NCBI GenBank assembly: GCA_958299035.1
Contig: CATQJL010000001.1
Span: 76,963,594-77,027,593, forward strand
Origin: Cylicocyclus nassatus
Taxonomy: Eukaryota; Nematoda; Chromadorea; Rhabditida; Strongylidae
Direction of reading: 5' to 3'
DNA: 64,000 nt
Position 1 is the stretch's first letter. Every line of letters starts with the position of its first letter. Shown here one piece after another: positions 1 through 11,989 of this stretch. The notes beneath the pieces are model-generated. The model worked only from the letters and a program-made list of their open reading frames with translations. It had not been told where the DNA came from and searched no databases. The translations under genes were made by a program, and so were the position numbers.

Positions 1-1159
1 GTAAACTTCTCTGAAGGGCTTCGTTTAGTTGACTTGTTAAAAGTGAGAAATTGCAAAAATAAGTGCTTAGCTACCAAGAAAACGTCATTTGAGAGTACGT
101 GCAAAACTGAAGTGCATCTGCAGCAAAGCTTACGGAAAGCTGTTGCAAGAACTCGATTTACAGCATTTCCGCGCTTTCGGCTTGAGCACATTGTTCACAT
201 CAATCATTTCTGCAGTAGGTGTGAAAGTGGTGGGTGCTGGAGACAGAAGATGGGTTTACTAAACGATGGGACGAGTCTATCTCCCGTCTTAATGCTCAGA
301 TGAAATGAGCACAATCTGAATATTTGCGTAAATTTGTTCATGTCAGGTATGATACGCAGTCAACTTCGGGGGTAAATAAGTGATTAAGTGATTAACTTGA
401 GACTACAGATGCTTGTCTTCATAAAACAAACAATCGACAACACTCGTACATTGTGCAAATAATCGTAATTTCAACAGCAAATGTGTCGACATTGAAAAAT
501 TGCGAAACCTTCAGGAAGACCTTCGCCTTCGAAAACATTGTCGAGTTGGAGAGTATGGGAAGTAAGCAAAGTGGATATTTTATAGATGAATTGGACAACG
601 AAGCACAACATTAGCCGCATAAACCGGTTTGTCAGTTACGTTGAGTTCTATGATGAAAGGTACATACAATAGCAAATGATGCGACAATACTATCAAGCTA
701 GGTTTATGACAACGTTTTTTTAGTATGAGATCCGGCAAAATTACAGGCTTCAACTTCGCGTTAATGTCACGACAAGAATAGCGAGGGATGTCGACATGAT
801 TTTATTGTGTAGAGTGTTCGTGTGCTCTTACCCTATATTTAAAAGTTTTGGTAATCTCACAAAGCCATTAGCCATTATTTTGGAATACTGGGTCGTTCCG
901 AATCTTTTTTCGGAACGACTCAATATTTCAGAGTAACGGCTCTGTTTTTCGCTCCATCATAAAAACGCATGCGATAAAATTTGCAAGCATTTCGAGATTC
1001 ATTCGACGCAGTTTTTCTTCCTCTTTCCAGGTTAGGTTTCCAAATTATTTGCTTTCTTGATTAGTAGAAAATTGCAGGGCTCTTTGATTTTTTCATTCGG
1101 ACTTTCGAGAGAGTTTTGATGAAAGCTAGATAGAGCAAACAAAATGCAGCATTACATTA
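1..1159. other. left edge, no gene resolved
   Basis: No gene can be supported here. A plus-strand open frame at about 10-303 could be the last exon of a gene that starts left of the window, but it has no recognisable domain. The rest is AT-rich sequence with short homopolymer runs. Confidence 0.4.
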
Positions 1160-1945
1160 GGTTGGCGGATAATTTCTGTTACTTTTTTTGTAAAATTCTG
1201 AAAAGTTCTAGAAGTTCTTTAGAATCTTCAAAGTTGTTCCACACGTAGGCCACGGCAGGGCGTACACGAAAGTATGACTGATGCCGCAAATGCACAAGTA
1301 GCCAGCAACTTCACGACAATTTTATAAGCACACTCAAAATTGTCACTTTTTCTTTGATTTTGTTCTCTGCGTTTAATTATCTTTTTTCTCTCCCATAATT
1401 TTTTTTAAACATATTTTCGCATCGTTTCTCTCACGGCAGCATTTTGGTGCCGCTAGCAGCCAAAAACAAGGGGTGAAAAACAATTTAAAAAAAAAATCAA
1501 AAATTCGTCGAAAAATTTTCTTTTTGTGTGCATCGTGTAGGATTTGATACGGAAAAGTTAGAAAAAAGTTTTATAAATTCTTGAAGATTATTCTTCGTGT
1601 CAAAATGCTAATGTGCGCTGGCATAGCGCAACATGTAGCTCATGTGATCGTGTGCGGACATGATTGTGCCATCCCATTATGCTCTCTAAAAACTATGGAC
1701 CATACCTGAATACCACATCACCCCTTCTTTTCCCAATCACCTGGAACATGCCAGCCCGCTGACAAAAATGTCCATAAATTGTACTCTCACCAATTAAGTG
1801 GGTGTTTTCACGGACCGCGGATCTGACAGTGCTGGCGGGTAGACCTTTGCACCCCGCCAACACTCCCTAAGCATAAGAATTTTCGAAAGTTTCTTAGATT
1901 GTTAAAAAATAAAAATAAAAGTGTAACAGAAATTATCCGCCAACC
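1160..1945. mobile_element. mariner/Tc1-type MITE, TA target site
   Basis: The ends are inverted copies beginning GGTTGGCGGATAATTTCTGT, at least 23 bp matching, and the 786-bp element is flanked by TA on both sides. No transposase frame is visible inside, so it is non-autonomous. TA duplication and the GGTTGG start are typical of mariner-derived elements. Confidence 0.8.
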
Positions 1946-2876
1946 TAATAAATTTTGTATGTCCAGCAAGCTTTCAGAATTACCAAAAAATTTTTTTGCG
2001 TTTACAAATTGGGAAGCTACATGGGTAAGTTCGATGCAGCACTTTCCCTGTTTCTGGTAGGCTTTTTTTCTTCCTAATTTGCAAAACTTGCTTTGAAGAA
2101 ATCATCCTAGTTGTGAATTTTGTACGATTACAGCAGTACCCCAGTTCCTCAAAAATTCAAAATTCGATAAATCTTGGAGCGCTGAACGCTCATTTGTCTT
2201 ATCAAATTAATGTTAAATGATCATTGAATTTTGGGACTTCCGAATCCCAAAGTGTTTGATGCGTTCGTGTATCAAATTTCAAAAAGAAGACTTTTGTAAA
2301 ACTCATCTTGAAAATTGCAGGAAAACTTATCGCTTCAAAAATTTGTTATATTGCACTATGTTTACTTTATCCATATGTTACCATTGTTCCTCAAAAGACC
2401 GACAATTTTTGGAAATTGTCAAATTGGATGTGGCAAAAACTATGGGTTTGGCCATTATGTTGATTACGAAAACAAATGCTTTGTCGACACTACTGTTGAA
2501 AAGAGGAAGAAAAACTTGTTTCATGATTAGTTTTCAAATTTTTGCTCTTCTCTAATTCACGTATTTTTATGATAGATTGAAAAAACGGAAAGAACATTCG
2601 TGACGACCTAGTGTGAAGGGCCAGAGTAAGATTTTAGTAATACAGGAGTACGCAGACGTTATAGAGAGCGCATGTGCTATCATGCGGTAGCGGTTCTTCT
2701 TGTGGGAATTAATAGAAATTTCTGCTAAATCCACTCCTTTTGAGGAGTTACCAGAAAACAGAGTGAACGGATATGAAATTTAAAAAGTTCCAAAATTAGC
2801 CGTTTGGAAGTGAAAGCAGATATTGCGTTGGTCGGAAATTAATGCAGGTTTCCGCGAATGACAAATATCCAACTAA
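1946..2876. other. intergenic, one cysteine-containing small ORF
   Basis: No firm gene. A plus-strand frame at 2315-2530 reads as a hydrophobic stretch (FVILHYVYFIHMLPLFL) followed by a short Cys-containing basic tail (NCQIGC and a later KCF). It could be a small secreted peptide or chance. The overlapping longer frame at 2217-2555 shows nothing recognisable. Confidence 0.25.
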
Positions 2877-3678
2877 GGCAGGGTTCATACTGAGCCGCAC
2901 AAAGCGGCACAGTTCCCGCACAGCGCTCGAACTGTGCTCGAACTGTGCCGGAATTGTGCTGCATGCGCAGTTGGAGTATTTTGACCGTTTCTGACGGTTT
3001 TTCTTTTAGGTTTCTCTCAATTCGGGCCTTATTCCTACACCCCGCTTTTCCTTTTGTTGTTTAGCGCTTCGAACTTGAAGCGGGGTAGAAGAAAGAGCGA
3101 AGAAGCAATGAAATGGAAAAAGAACGCGGCTGAGAGGATACACGAAGCACAATCGCGTTCATTCTTTTACCCCGCTTCAAGTTCGAAGCGCTACACAACA
3201 AAAAGGGAAGCGGGGTAAAACAAAGAACGAAAAAACATGAAATGAAAACGAAGAGGGGCTAGGAGCCCAATAGTGGCCAACAAATTGATGGAATTTCCTG
3301 CTCTTCTGCACTATTTTTCCCCTCCTTCAAGAAAAATGCCTGCGAAAATATCGCAGTGCCTTCTGGAAACAGATGGAATACTTTTATGCAAGGATAAAAC
3401 AAAGAGACATGAACGAGCGGAACAACACACATAATCGAACACACAAAGCAGAACAGCGCTTTTTCCTCAACCCCGCTTTGCACTCGGAGTTCCACTCATC
3501 AAAAGGAAAAGCGGGGTGGAGGAATAAGGCCCGAATTGAGAGAAACCTAGAAAAAAACCGTCAGAAACGGTCAAAATACTCCAACTGCGCATGCAGCACA
3601 GTTCCGGCACAGTTCGAGCACGGTTCGAGCGCTGTGCGGAAACTGTGCCGCTTTGTGCGGCTCAGTATGAACCCTGCC
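2877..3678. mobile_element. long inverted-repeat MITE (GGCAGGGTTCATACTGAG ends)
   Basis: The left end GGCAGGGTTCATACTGAGCC recurs inverted at 3659-3678. The arms match imperfectly for about 200 bp and contain repeats of the word GAACTGTGC. A second inverted repeat built on an ACCCCGCTT word lies inside, at about 3040-3215. No clear target-site duplication was found. An element with related ends lies at 13049-14938. Confidence 0.75.
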
Positions 3679-3977
3679 CAAGAAGATAAACTTCTATAGC
3701 GGGGCCCGCACGTCACGTAAGGACCGGCCATCTAAGTAGCTAAGTAACTAAGTTTTGCAGATGTGTTTTTGAAAGGATCTTCTGTTTATGCTCATCTTGC
3801 GACTCACTTCGCATACTACAAGAAACTGCTCTTCATGCTTTCTCTTATGTGCTCCTACTTCCACAATCAATCCTTTAGTTCAAAGTCTATGACCCTTCGA
3901 AGATGAAACTTTGAATCACTAGATTTAACCTTTGCACTACTTTGGCTTGAACTTACTTGTCGAGAGGAGCATTACTA

Positions 3978-4618
3978 GGCTGCTGCATAAGTTCTGTCCA
4001 TTTTTTCGCTTTATGCTTGAAGCAGATGTTTTAAGAGAGAATTTCATGCTAATGCGGTATTGTTAGCATCATTAGAAAGTGCTTTCTTGCATCTTCTAAA
4101 GCAAATCAATTTTCAATAAATTTCTAAGTGTATGGAGATTTCAGGCCCAAAATCTCCAGGTGGCCGAGATACGGTTTCACTCCTAGAAATATGTTTTGCG
4201 AGGAAATCTCCGCAGTGCGCCCTTTAAGTCAAGCACTTACGCTGAAGCAAGGTCAAAAAGTGGCTTCTTTTTTGCTCACTCAAAAAATCTCTTGGCAACG
4301 CAAACCCTATGGGCTCTTTCACGCTGCATAATAATCTACGAAAGTTTCTCTATCTAACCATTTTAGAAAAGATTCTTATCAATTTCTTTCAAGGAAACAT
4401 TGCCATGTCAAAAAAGGCAGGTTTGAATAAAAACGCTGTGAAGTTTCTGAGTTCTTGCTTCTGCCTTAACAAGGATTTTCGCTGGTCTTAGTATGTGTCT
4501 GATAGTTAAGGAGCTGCTCAATGCATAGAAATTAAGGTCTTGGAAGATTTGACTTTGAAAGAAATTATGATATTTTGAACTCAAAAAATTCAAATCGGAC
4601 AGAACTTATGCAGCAGCC
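3978..4618. mobile_element. TA-flanked MITE (GGCTGCTGCATAAGTTCTGT ends)
   Basis: GGCTGCTGCATAAGTTCTGT at the left end is matched by its reverse complement at the right end, with TA directly outside both ends. The 641-bp body has only short frames. This fits a non-autonomous Tc1/mariner element. Confidence 0.8.
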
Positions 4619-5457
4619 TAATACATAATGATATAAAGCAAAATGTTGAATGAACCTACAAAATAAACAGTAGCGCTTCTTTTTAACAATTATGAGCAGA
4701 GAAACTGAGACTCCAACAGGACCAGTTCTCGCGGCTACTTCACGGCGTGGAAAACTTTTCTAAGGAAAGCAACCGTGAAAGTCTATCCCCGTGCTTGAAG
4801 AGTGGGGCCAATGCTGTCAGGTACTATTTCAACTGGTACTTCCCAAAATTTATACTTGTGAGTAAATAAAAAGTTCAGAATTTTCGGAGATCGCGGCCGT
4901 AGAGAGAATATCGGAAAAATGGAGGATTTTGGCTCCAAAATTTTTCGTTTCGCAAGAAATTCCCAAAAAAATTTCTGCATAGCTATATTTTTAGTACTGG
5001 TTTGTGGCTATAAGCTGCAGAAGTTTCTCGCTCAACACTTATATCCGACAAAAGCTTGCATTTTGCCAAAAATGACCTCGTTAAAGAAAAATCTTCTTAC
5101 TTTCTGGTTTCCAGTAATTTGCTTATTAGGACTACAGGTACACCTGAAGTGCATTAGATAAAGACTTGCTTGTTGGCAGAATTTCAGGCGTACACTACAC
5201 ACGCCACATTCTCAACGTTAGTTCAACTTCCTAGCCAAACGGTATATTGTTATTGTTTCATTCAGAAAGGTGGTACAAATACTGGCAGGGACTTCACAGC
5301 CTTATAGCAATGCCTACATATGTGGATTGTTGTTATTAAATGCAGAAGTGAGCCACACTTTAAGGTTGAAAAAACATTTGTGGATTAGCACTAGCTCTTC
5401 ACTAAGTTGAATACAATACTAACGCCACGTCTAATTTGTGATTTTCCCTATCATACA
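4619..5457. other. no gene seen
   Basis: AT-rich sequence between two MITEs. Short frames on both strands around 4783-5161 overlap each other and show no domain or splice pattern. Confidence 0.5.
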
Positions 5458-5715
5458 TTAACACATTGACGACCGCTTGACACACATAGTATGTCAAGGC
5501 TTGACACACCATGACTCCCATTAAAATGGCTACTAATTTGTTTTAAATTAACTCTGGGAGTTTTCTTCAGTGCTGAATCTAGATACAACCTCCACTGTTT
5601 TTGCCAGCATTCCAACGCTACTGTAGGTGTACTGTAAATGGAATTGTGATTGTGCGTGATTTTATCTGAAAAATGTTGGCTGATCCGAGAAAGGCTTTGG
5701 TCGTCAATGTGTTAA
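5458..5715. mobile_element. piggyBac-like MITE, TTAA bounded
   Basis: TTAA stands at both boundaries and the ends CACATTGACGACC and GGTCGTCAATGTG are inverted copies. The 258 bp (including TTAA) carry no gene. TTAA targeting is the hallmark of piggyBac transposition. A relative lies at 6493-6811. Confidence 0.75.
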
Positions 5716-5792
5716 ACGCGGAACGGATGTCAACTTTGCCGTTCAAAATGTTTGACTCTCTTAGCCGAAGAGGTAGTGTTTTGTAAGGACAG

Positions 5793-6163
5793 AAGTTGCA
5801 AACGAAGATTTGGATGGACGACCTCTTCACTTCAAAGATGCTGACAAAGACGAAGACACCCCGCTGACTCCGCTGACTTCGTTGAATCCCTTTGGTAAAA
5901 ATCCGCGCATAGAAGACACTCCCCAAGCAAAACAAAACGCTCATCAATATTGGAGTAAGCTCAAAACATCTAGAACACTTTTTAAGAATGAAAAAGGACC
6001 AGTTTTACGCTTTCATTAAGAGAGGATCGAGAAGCAGATGTATAACGAAGACCTACGCAAAGAAATACTAGAAAATAGACTGCAGAACAAAAGGCAGAAA
6101 AAGAAACGTTCTAGCAGTGCAAAGGACTGGAAGGCAAATTTCGACTTCTACAAATCCGACTAG
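5793..6163 (+). CDS. C-terminal exons of a highly charged, unidentified protein
   Basis: Two exons, 5793-5954 and 6021-6163, join in phase (1 nt + 2 nt) across a 66-nt GT-AG intron that starts GTAAGC. The product is strongly charged. An acidic and proline-containing part (HFKDADKDEDTPLTPL) is followed by a basic part with NKRQKKKR, which resembles a nuclear localisation signal, and it ends in FDFYKSD and a stop. Residue composition and clean phase argue for real coding sequence. No family is recognised and no upstream exon was found; a piggyBac-like MITE ends only about 80 bp upstream. Alternatively this is a decayed gene end. Confidence 0.42.
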
Positions 6164-6492
6164 AAGCATTGAATGAAATAAGCTAAAGAAGTTCGTTTTT
6201 CTCCATGGAAATCTGTTTTTTCTGCGCCGCACATTCGCGCGTCGGTGCCCGGTCGTACCTACAAAATAGAATTAGGTGCGACTGCTTCATTTCCCAAAAA
6301 AGTTGTTTGAAATTTCTATCATTTCACAAAGGTATATATCGATGTATAGTATAATCAATGTATGGAATTTGGTAATTTATGTTGATTATGTTACGCCGTA
6401 TGAATCTAAAGAATTTCACATGATGTTTGTGTTTGTCTTGCCGGCATTTATGTAGTAGTTTTTGCCATTGGTAAATTTACCTTACTTGGAGT
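6164..6492. other. no gene seen
   Basis: The 3' flank of the preceding putative gene. No feature beyond AT-rich sequence. Confidence 0.4.
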
Positions 6493-6811
6493 TTAAAACA
6501 TTGACGACCGCTTAAACACATGATCTGTCAAGCGATGACTACCGCGTGGGACCGCTTGACACATCATGTGTGTCAAGGCTTGAATTTTGTTAAAATTAGT
6601 ACTATCCTGGGATGAACTCACTCCACGAGCTTCTTTTTGCACTAAATATGAGGACGACCTCTACTCTCTTCGTCAGCATCTCAGATCTATTGTAGGGTGT
6701 ACTGTAGATGGTCTATGCATAATTATAGTTGAAAAATGTGGGCTGGTCCGTAAAAGGCCTTGGTCGCAGAAGGCAGACAATCAAAAATCTGCATGGTCGT
6801 TAATGTGTTAA
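6493..6811. mobile_element. piggyBac-like MITE, TTAA bounded (second copy)
   Basis: TTAA at both boundaries. The ends AACATTGACGACCGCTT and GGTCGTTAATGTG are inverted and match the family seen at 5458-5715. Internal sequence has diverged. Confidence 0.7.
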
Positions 6812-7002
6812 TGTGTGTGCATAGCAACGAGGATAGTAAAGATAGTGAGGCAGGTATAAAACAAATTCTCCATAGCGCGAAAGTTTTGGCGGCATATGCT
6901 TGAAAGCCTGATCATAATGGTATTCATTCAACCATGTCTGATGTTCACAGTATTTACTGTTTGTTCAACCCGAAACTCCCTGATTTTAATGTTAGTGCCT
7001 AC

Positions 7003-7918
7003 CAGTGGCGTATCGAGGGGGGGGGGGGTGGGAAGGGTAAATATGTAATAAAAATGTGCAGAGGACTAGTTTTTACCTGTAAATATTAGGTTGGTCCGAA
7101 AGTTCGTTTGCACCATTTTCAAAAAATCATAACTTCCTTCCCTCACAATGATTTTGCGCAATTCAAATTTTATTAGAAAGCGTAAAGCATGTATTTTCCA
7201 ACAGTCCTCTGGAGACTTTCCAGCATGTTCAGATTGCAGAGATAAAAATGAAAGGACGAGAACATTCGAAATTCGGAATTTTTGAGAAAAAATTCTAATC
7301 TAGAAACTGCGCGGTAAAATCCAGAAAAGCCATTATCCTAATTTTTCTTATATTTGATTACTAACTTAGTTAAGTTTGTGCTGATTGAGCCCTTCTTTTG
7401 AAAGTTATGAATATTTGAAAAAAATGCCGAAAAATCATTTTCCTAAGGATTCCTAAGAAATCGATTTTCCGGCATTTTTTTCAAAAAATCATAACTTTTA
7501 AAAGAAGAGCTCGATCAGCACAAACTTGACTCATTTAGTAATCAAATATAAGAAAAATTAGGATGATGGCTTTTCTGGATTTTATCGCGCAGTTTCTAGA
7601 TTTTTGAAATTTTTTCTCAAAAATTCCGAATTTCGGATGTTCTCGTTCTTTCTTTTTATCTCTGCAATCTGAACATGCTGAAAAGTCATTAGGGGACCCT
7701 TGGAAACTACATGCTTTACGCTTTCTAATAAAATTTGAATTGCGCAAAATCATCGTGAGGTAAGGAAGTTATGATTTTTTGAAAATGGTGCGAACGAACA
7801 TTCGGACCAACCTAATAATTAAAGTAATTTTTTAAAAAATTTAAAAATTCAAATTAGCCTTGTAAAAAAAATTTTCGGGGGCGTGGCCTCCCGAACCGAA
7901 ATCCTGGATACGCCACTG
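7003..7918. mobile_element. hAT-type MITE with 8-bp target duplication
   Basis: The element starts CAGTGGCGTATC and ends GATACGCCACTG. An exact 8-bp duplication GTGCCTAC lies at 6995-7002 and 7919-7926. CAGTGGCG ends with 8-bp duplications are characteristic of the hAT superfamily. No transposase is present. Most of the 916 bp is a second element inserted at 7089-7812, so the original hAT MITE was only about 190 bp. Confidence 0.88.
7089..7812. mobile_element. mariner-type foldback element nested in the hAT MITE
   Basis: GGTTGGTCCGAAAGTTCG at the left end and its near-reverse complement at the right end are flanked by TA. The two halves are inverted copies over roughly 300 bp each, meeting near 7440-7480 around a word ending GCCGGAAAATCG. 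The whole element can fold into one long hairpin. The minus-strand frame at 7535-7753 is only a by-product. Confidence 0.85.
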
Positions 7919-7941
7919 GTGCCTACCTATCAACTTCATGG

Positions 7942-8307
7942 GGGTTCCTTCATAGTACGCCGCAGGGGCTGCGAGATGCGGTGCACGCGGCAGGACACAG
8001 CAGCCTGCCGCAGCATACCGCGTCCTGCGGCTCGCGCCGCTGCAGTCGCAGTGAAAATATAAGCTCGCTCGCTGTGGAAGAACATCGCGGAGAACACGAA
8101 CGTGCAGCAAATACAGAGATACATCCATAAACGGCGAAGCTGTGCTGCCTGAGCGTATATTCTCGTTAGAGTTGAGCCAGAGTGCGCGGCGTACGTGACG
8201 CACGCAGCGCATTCTGGCCCAACCCTTACGACTGCAGCGGCGTACGCCACAGGACGCGGCGTGCTGCGGCAGGTTGCTGCGTCCTGCGGCGTAGTATGAA
8301 GGAACCC
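7942..8307. mobile_element. GC-rich inverted-repeat element
   Basis: The left end GGGTTCCTTCATAGTACGCC is matched inverted at the right (GTAGTATGAAGGAACCC). The arms of about 80-110 bp are rich in CTGCCGCAGC-like words and much more GC-rich than the surroundings. The element lies 16 bp beyond the target duplication of the hAT element. Overlapping open frames on both strands (for example 7841-8374 minus) come from its composition. Confidence 0.7.
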
Positions 8308-8458
8308 ATATTGTTAGGAATGCTATCGACCACGTCCAAAGGGACGTGGAACAAACACATCTTTTGTCACGCACTAATTGGCTAACTGTAAAATTACCGG
8401 TCTGAATAAAACAAGATTAAGCTGATGTTAATCTTTGTTGTTGTAGATAACTAAGAAG

Positions 8459-10287
8459 TCACTACCTATGAGGATGTCAAGAAACATGCCCTGCAACACG
8501 TAAAGTCGACCCTGGACTATGCAAGCCACTGTTCTTCAGAAAGTGATTTGCTCGAGCGGCATAATGTACGTAAACGTATAGGATCTTTGCAACATGTCGT
8601 AAGTTGTCAAAACTTGACCTAATGTTATATAACCATAAGACTATAGTCTTTTGTGGTTAAGAGACATTAATCACACATACTGGCGGCCATATTCGAAAGA
8701 AAAACAATGGATCACAATAATAATGAGAGGATAGTTACTACCATGAACATGAACTATTGACTTTATACGTGAATGAACTCAGGTAACGGTCCTGAAAAAA
8801 GGAGTGTATGAAAGTAAATTAGAGAAATATAAGAAAATGTAGAGTTTCAAATATAGTGGAAGGTGCGGCTTCAGAATATTACACAAGATCACTGCACTAA
8901 AACATTTTAACACCAACTGATGTCATATCAAATGCTGTGGATTTTCGCATGGTCCCACGGGTAACTAGCTGACTTAAGACTTTGAACATCCTCAGAAAGC
9001 TCGACCGGGATCCCACTTTGGAAGCAAACATATAAGCTTATTCTTTGAAAAGAATAACTTGAAGTTTTTTTTACACAAAAAGCGTGCAACGAATTGTTTA
9101 GCAAGAAAGGACATTTTGCACCCAGTTGATAGTTTAGACGGTAGCTTGCAGTAGCGGGCACATTTTCTCTACAACTACAGGATGTTTCGCTATCTGGCAA
9201 AGTTACGGCATAACAGCCTATTTTTGTGGGCAAAAAACATAGTATGCACATTCACATCTCACGTTTGTCCGTAGAAGTGGTTGCTTTCAATCAAAACCTG
9301 CTATTGGGTCGTGCCTGTTACAGAGAGCCTGCAAGAATGAACCTTGCTTGTGGCGGACTATCTGCATAGCAAAGTACCGCGATGCGTTGAGTAAGGCTAA
9401 CAGCCTTACATTTTAAAGACGAAACAGCAGACGTCCTTGATTTGTTTATGTCATAAAAAAGTCTGCTTCCTTCCAAACGTGTGCACGCTGTAGCCACGAA
9501 TCAAGGGGTTACCTAATTTGAGTGATCATCCGGCCTATGCATGCTGTTACAAATTCTCTGAATTACCTAAGCATAAAATAAAATACAGGACGGCTAGCCG
9601 ATGTTTCGAATGAGTCGGAAGTATATTGTGTAAAAGCACAGCAAGTGTAGCAGAGGCTCTTCATCGATCGGTTGATCACGGATACTTTCTCCTAGCAATA
9701 CCGATGAAGGACTTCTCTGTGGTTCGATATGTTACGTTAGAAGCTGAGCGTGGAGTTACGCTGGACTTCGCGGAGATAGTGGAGTATCGTAATAGTAAGT
9801 AAAACATCCCACGTTATGCAGCCAGGTATATCTTTGCATCAAGTTCAGTAAAAGAAAGTCAGGTGCGAGGTTTTAGTAGAAGACAAAATAGTTGGAGGAT
9901 TAAAACAGTATGCAAACCATCAATTTGGCGACGTCTCTTTTTAGGTTTAATAAATGATACAATACACGCGGTGTTGAAAGGAAAAAGCTAATCCTATTGT
10001 AGAATTCTGGGAGGATGTATCACTGACAAACATTCTAGGCTATGAGCAAAAAAAGAACATGTTAAGGAGGCATTTTGATAGTGAAGTATGTATTGTTCGT
10101 GCGTGTACTGTATTTGAAAAAGCACTTATGTAGTACATTATAATAACAAGTACAGTATTCCTTTTTTTTCTTCTTAGAACGTCTCCTCTTCTTTGCATCG
10201 GGGCATGCGACAATATTATCCGGCCGTCTTTTTGATACTTCCGCTGATGAACTCCGAACGCGGTGCTGTATTGTTGGAGATTCTTGA
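8459..10287 (+). CDS. 3' part of an unidentified multi-exon gene, possible discoidin/lectin-like domain
   Basis: Four exons join with matching phases: about 8459-8565, 9324-9390, 9696-9794 and 10178-10287 (TGA at 10285-10287). The first encodes a hydrophilic stretch ending CSSESDLLERHN. The second has closely spaced cysteines (CKNEPCLWRTIC). The third reads FSVVRYVTLEAERG then LDFAEIVEY, which resembles the pattern RYV-L-G-L-L-AE(V/I)-Y in F5/8 type C and fucolectin-type domains. The last contains LFFASGHATILSGRLF. Upstream exons and the start codon were not found. The exon chain is strong; the domain suggestion is weak. Confidence 0.45.
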
Positions 10288-11517
10288 ATATGTGTCTATC
10301 TATTACAGAAGACACAGGTAGGTTCATACTCTATTCGTAAAAGCACAACTTTGTCGGTCAGCGTGGGAAGGTTCGTGCTTGGATTTCTATACTGCTTTTA
10401 CTCTATATGCCCGAAATTTTCTTAGATAACGGCAATTCTAAAACGCGAAAGAGAAAAAGGGCCTCGATGCGTTGTCAGAGAGCAGTGTCAAAGGAATAGA
10501 GAATTTGCAATTCTGAATATCTCGAATTGACCAGTCTCATATTATTTTCTTTGAAGCTATAGCTGCGGCAGACCTCGAAACGTCTCACAATGATCCACAA
10601 TTCCTTCTCAGTGAAGGTCACATATATAACACAACAGACGGACAGTATGGCCTCGCTGTAAAAAAAATTGTGCAATGTAATCGCCTGGCTGGATCCATGT
10701 ATGCAACTTCTTTGTTACATGTCAACAGAGGTTGAGAAGTTTTCTTCTTCTCAATAAAAACAGCAAATTAGGTTGATGGTCGTTTGTAGTTGAACCACTA
10801 CACAAAATCTCTTTTGCTTTTTTGAACAACGCAAGCTAGAAATAACTGAATCTATTTCAACAAAATAACAGGAGAAAAGGCTAATGATAACATGTACCGT
10901 TAGAGATTGTTATCAATTTATCGTGGTTTCAAAAGCATAAGGAATTGTTCTCTATGTCGTTGTTAGTCTAACCGCGAAAGTTTGCGACTTCTCAACTGTA
11001 AGTCAAGGTCCCGCGAAGATCGCTTGGGATATGAAAACAGAAAGTGATGGCAATACTTGCGCATTATTTTTCTGCACATTTCGGAAAATCATGATGGCTT
11101 CCATCATTTGTGTCAAAAAAATGAGGTAGGAAGGCTTAGTCGACAAAATAAGGTAAGCGCACATTTTTTGAGAATTCAAAAAGCAAACCAAAATAACCAA
11201 AATCGAGCCTCACTCGTTCGCCGTCTCTGTCGGCTTTCACGACTTCATCTGCCAGGATTCCACATCTGCCTCGCTTCCATGAACGCCCACTACGGTATTC
11301 CGATAAATACTGGATCTATACGTTTGTTCATATGAATTGTATATGTATATACACTGATCATTTCGCCGTTTCGTATTCATTTTTGTAGATCATTTATTAT
11401 ATTCATTATTACACACATATACTGATTTTGCATGGTGCTACTACAAACTAGAATCAGTTGATTGAGTAAAAACTAATTTTAATGTAGCGAATAACTGCAT
11501 AACATTTGTTACACTTG
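10288..11517. other. no gene seen
   Basis: AT-rich DNA with only short frames on both strands (for example 10475-10675 and 11003-11335). None shows a splice-consistent extension or a known motif. Confidence 0.45.
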
Positions 11518-11989
11518 TTAACCGAGAAGAAATGCCAATGCATTGCCGATTAACCCTCCGCTCGCTGCCCAGGCTGAACCGGTTCCAAACATATTACTGG
11601 ACTAAAACAGCATGTAATAGGAAGTGATAATTTAAATCACGTTTTTGTCCTTTTGTTATAGAACTCAGTGTTTGGACGTGAGATGATAACAAAGATATGA
11701 ACACTGTCCATGAATGACTCATATTTTGAGCTTGCTAGTACAACTGCTAACTTACAGGAAATCCAAGGCCAAAACCGCCCATTGTAGGGAAGCCACCCAT
11801 TCCAAAGCCGCCTCCCATCGGAGGAATCATTGGCATCATAGCTGTAAGGAGTTTTGAGGAAGGAAGTAGCAAAACTATCGTCATATGTCCAACTTTTGTT
11901 TCTTTTTCGTCTACGACAGAACCTAGGACGAGCTTGTTCTACAGAAGAAATATGCTTCTGTTCTTACCTATCACTGCAATTAGAAGCAT
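11518..11989 (-). CDS. small secreted Gly/Met-rich peptide, 63 aa
   Basis: Three short exons on the minus strand (11968-11989, 11756-11841, 11518-11601) join in phase to 192 nt. The peptide begins MLLIAVIAM, a short hydrophobic signal-like start, then runs through MPMIPPMGGGFGMGGF and PTMGGFGLGFP. It ends in a small-residue tail SAWAASGGLIGNALAFLLG before TAA. An acceptor-like TTTATGTCTAG lies 11 nt upstream of the ATG and could be a trans-splice site. The composition is like small secreted Gly-rich peptides of nematodes, some of them antimicrobial or cuticular, but no family is assigned. No cysteines are present. Confidence 0.6.

Noticed and set aside
7841..8374. 177-codon minus-strand ORF
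   Set aside because: It spans the end of a hAT MITE and a GC-rich inverted-repeat element; overlapping frames on both strands show it is a composition effect.
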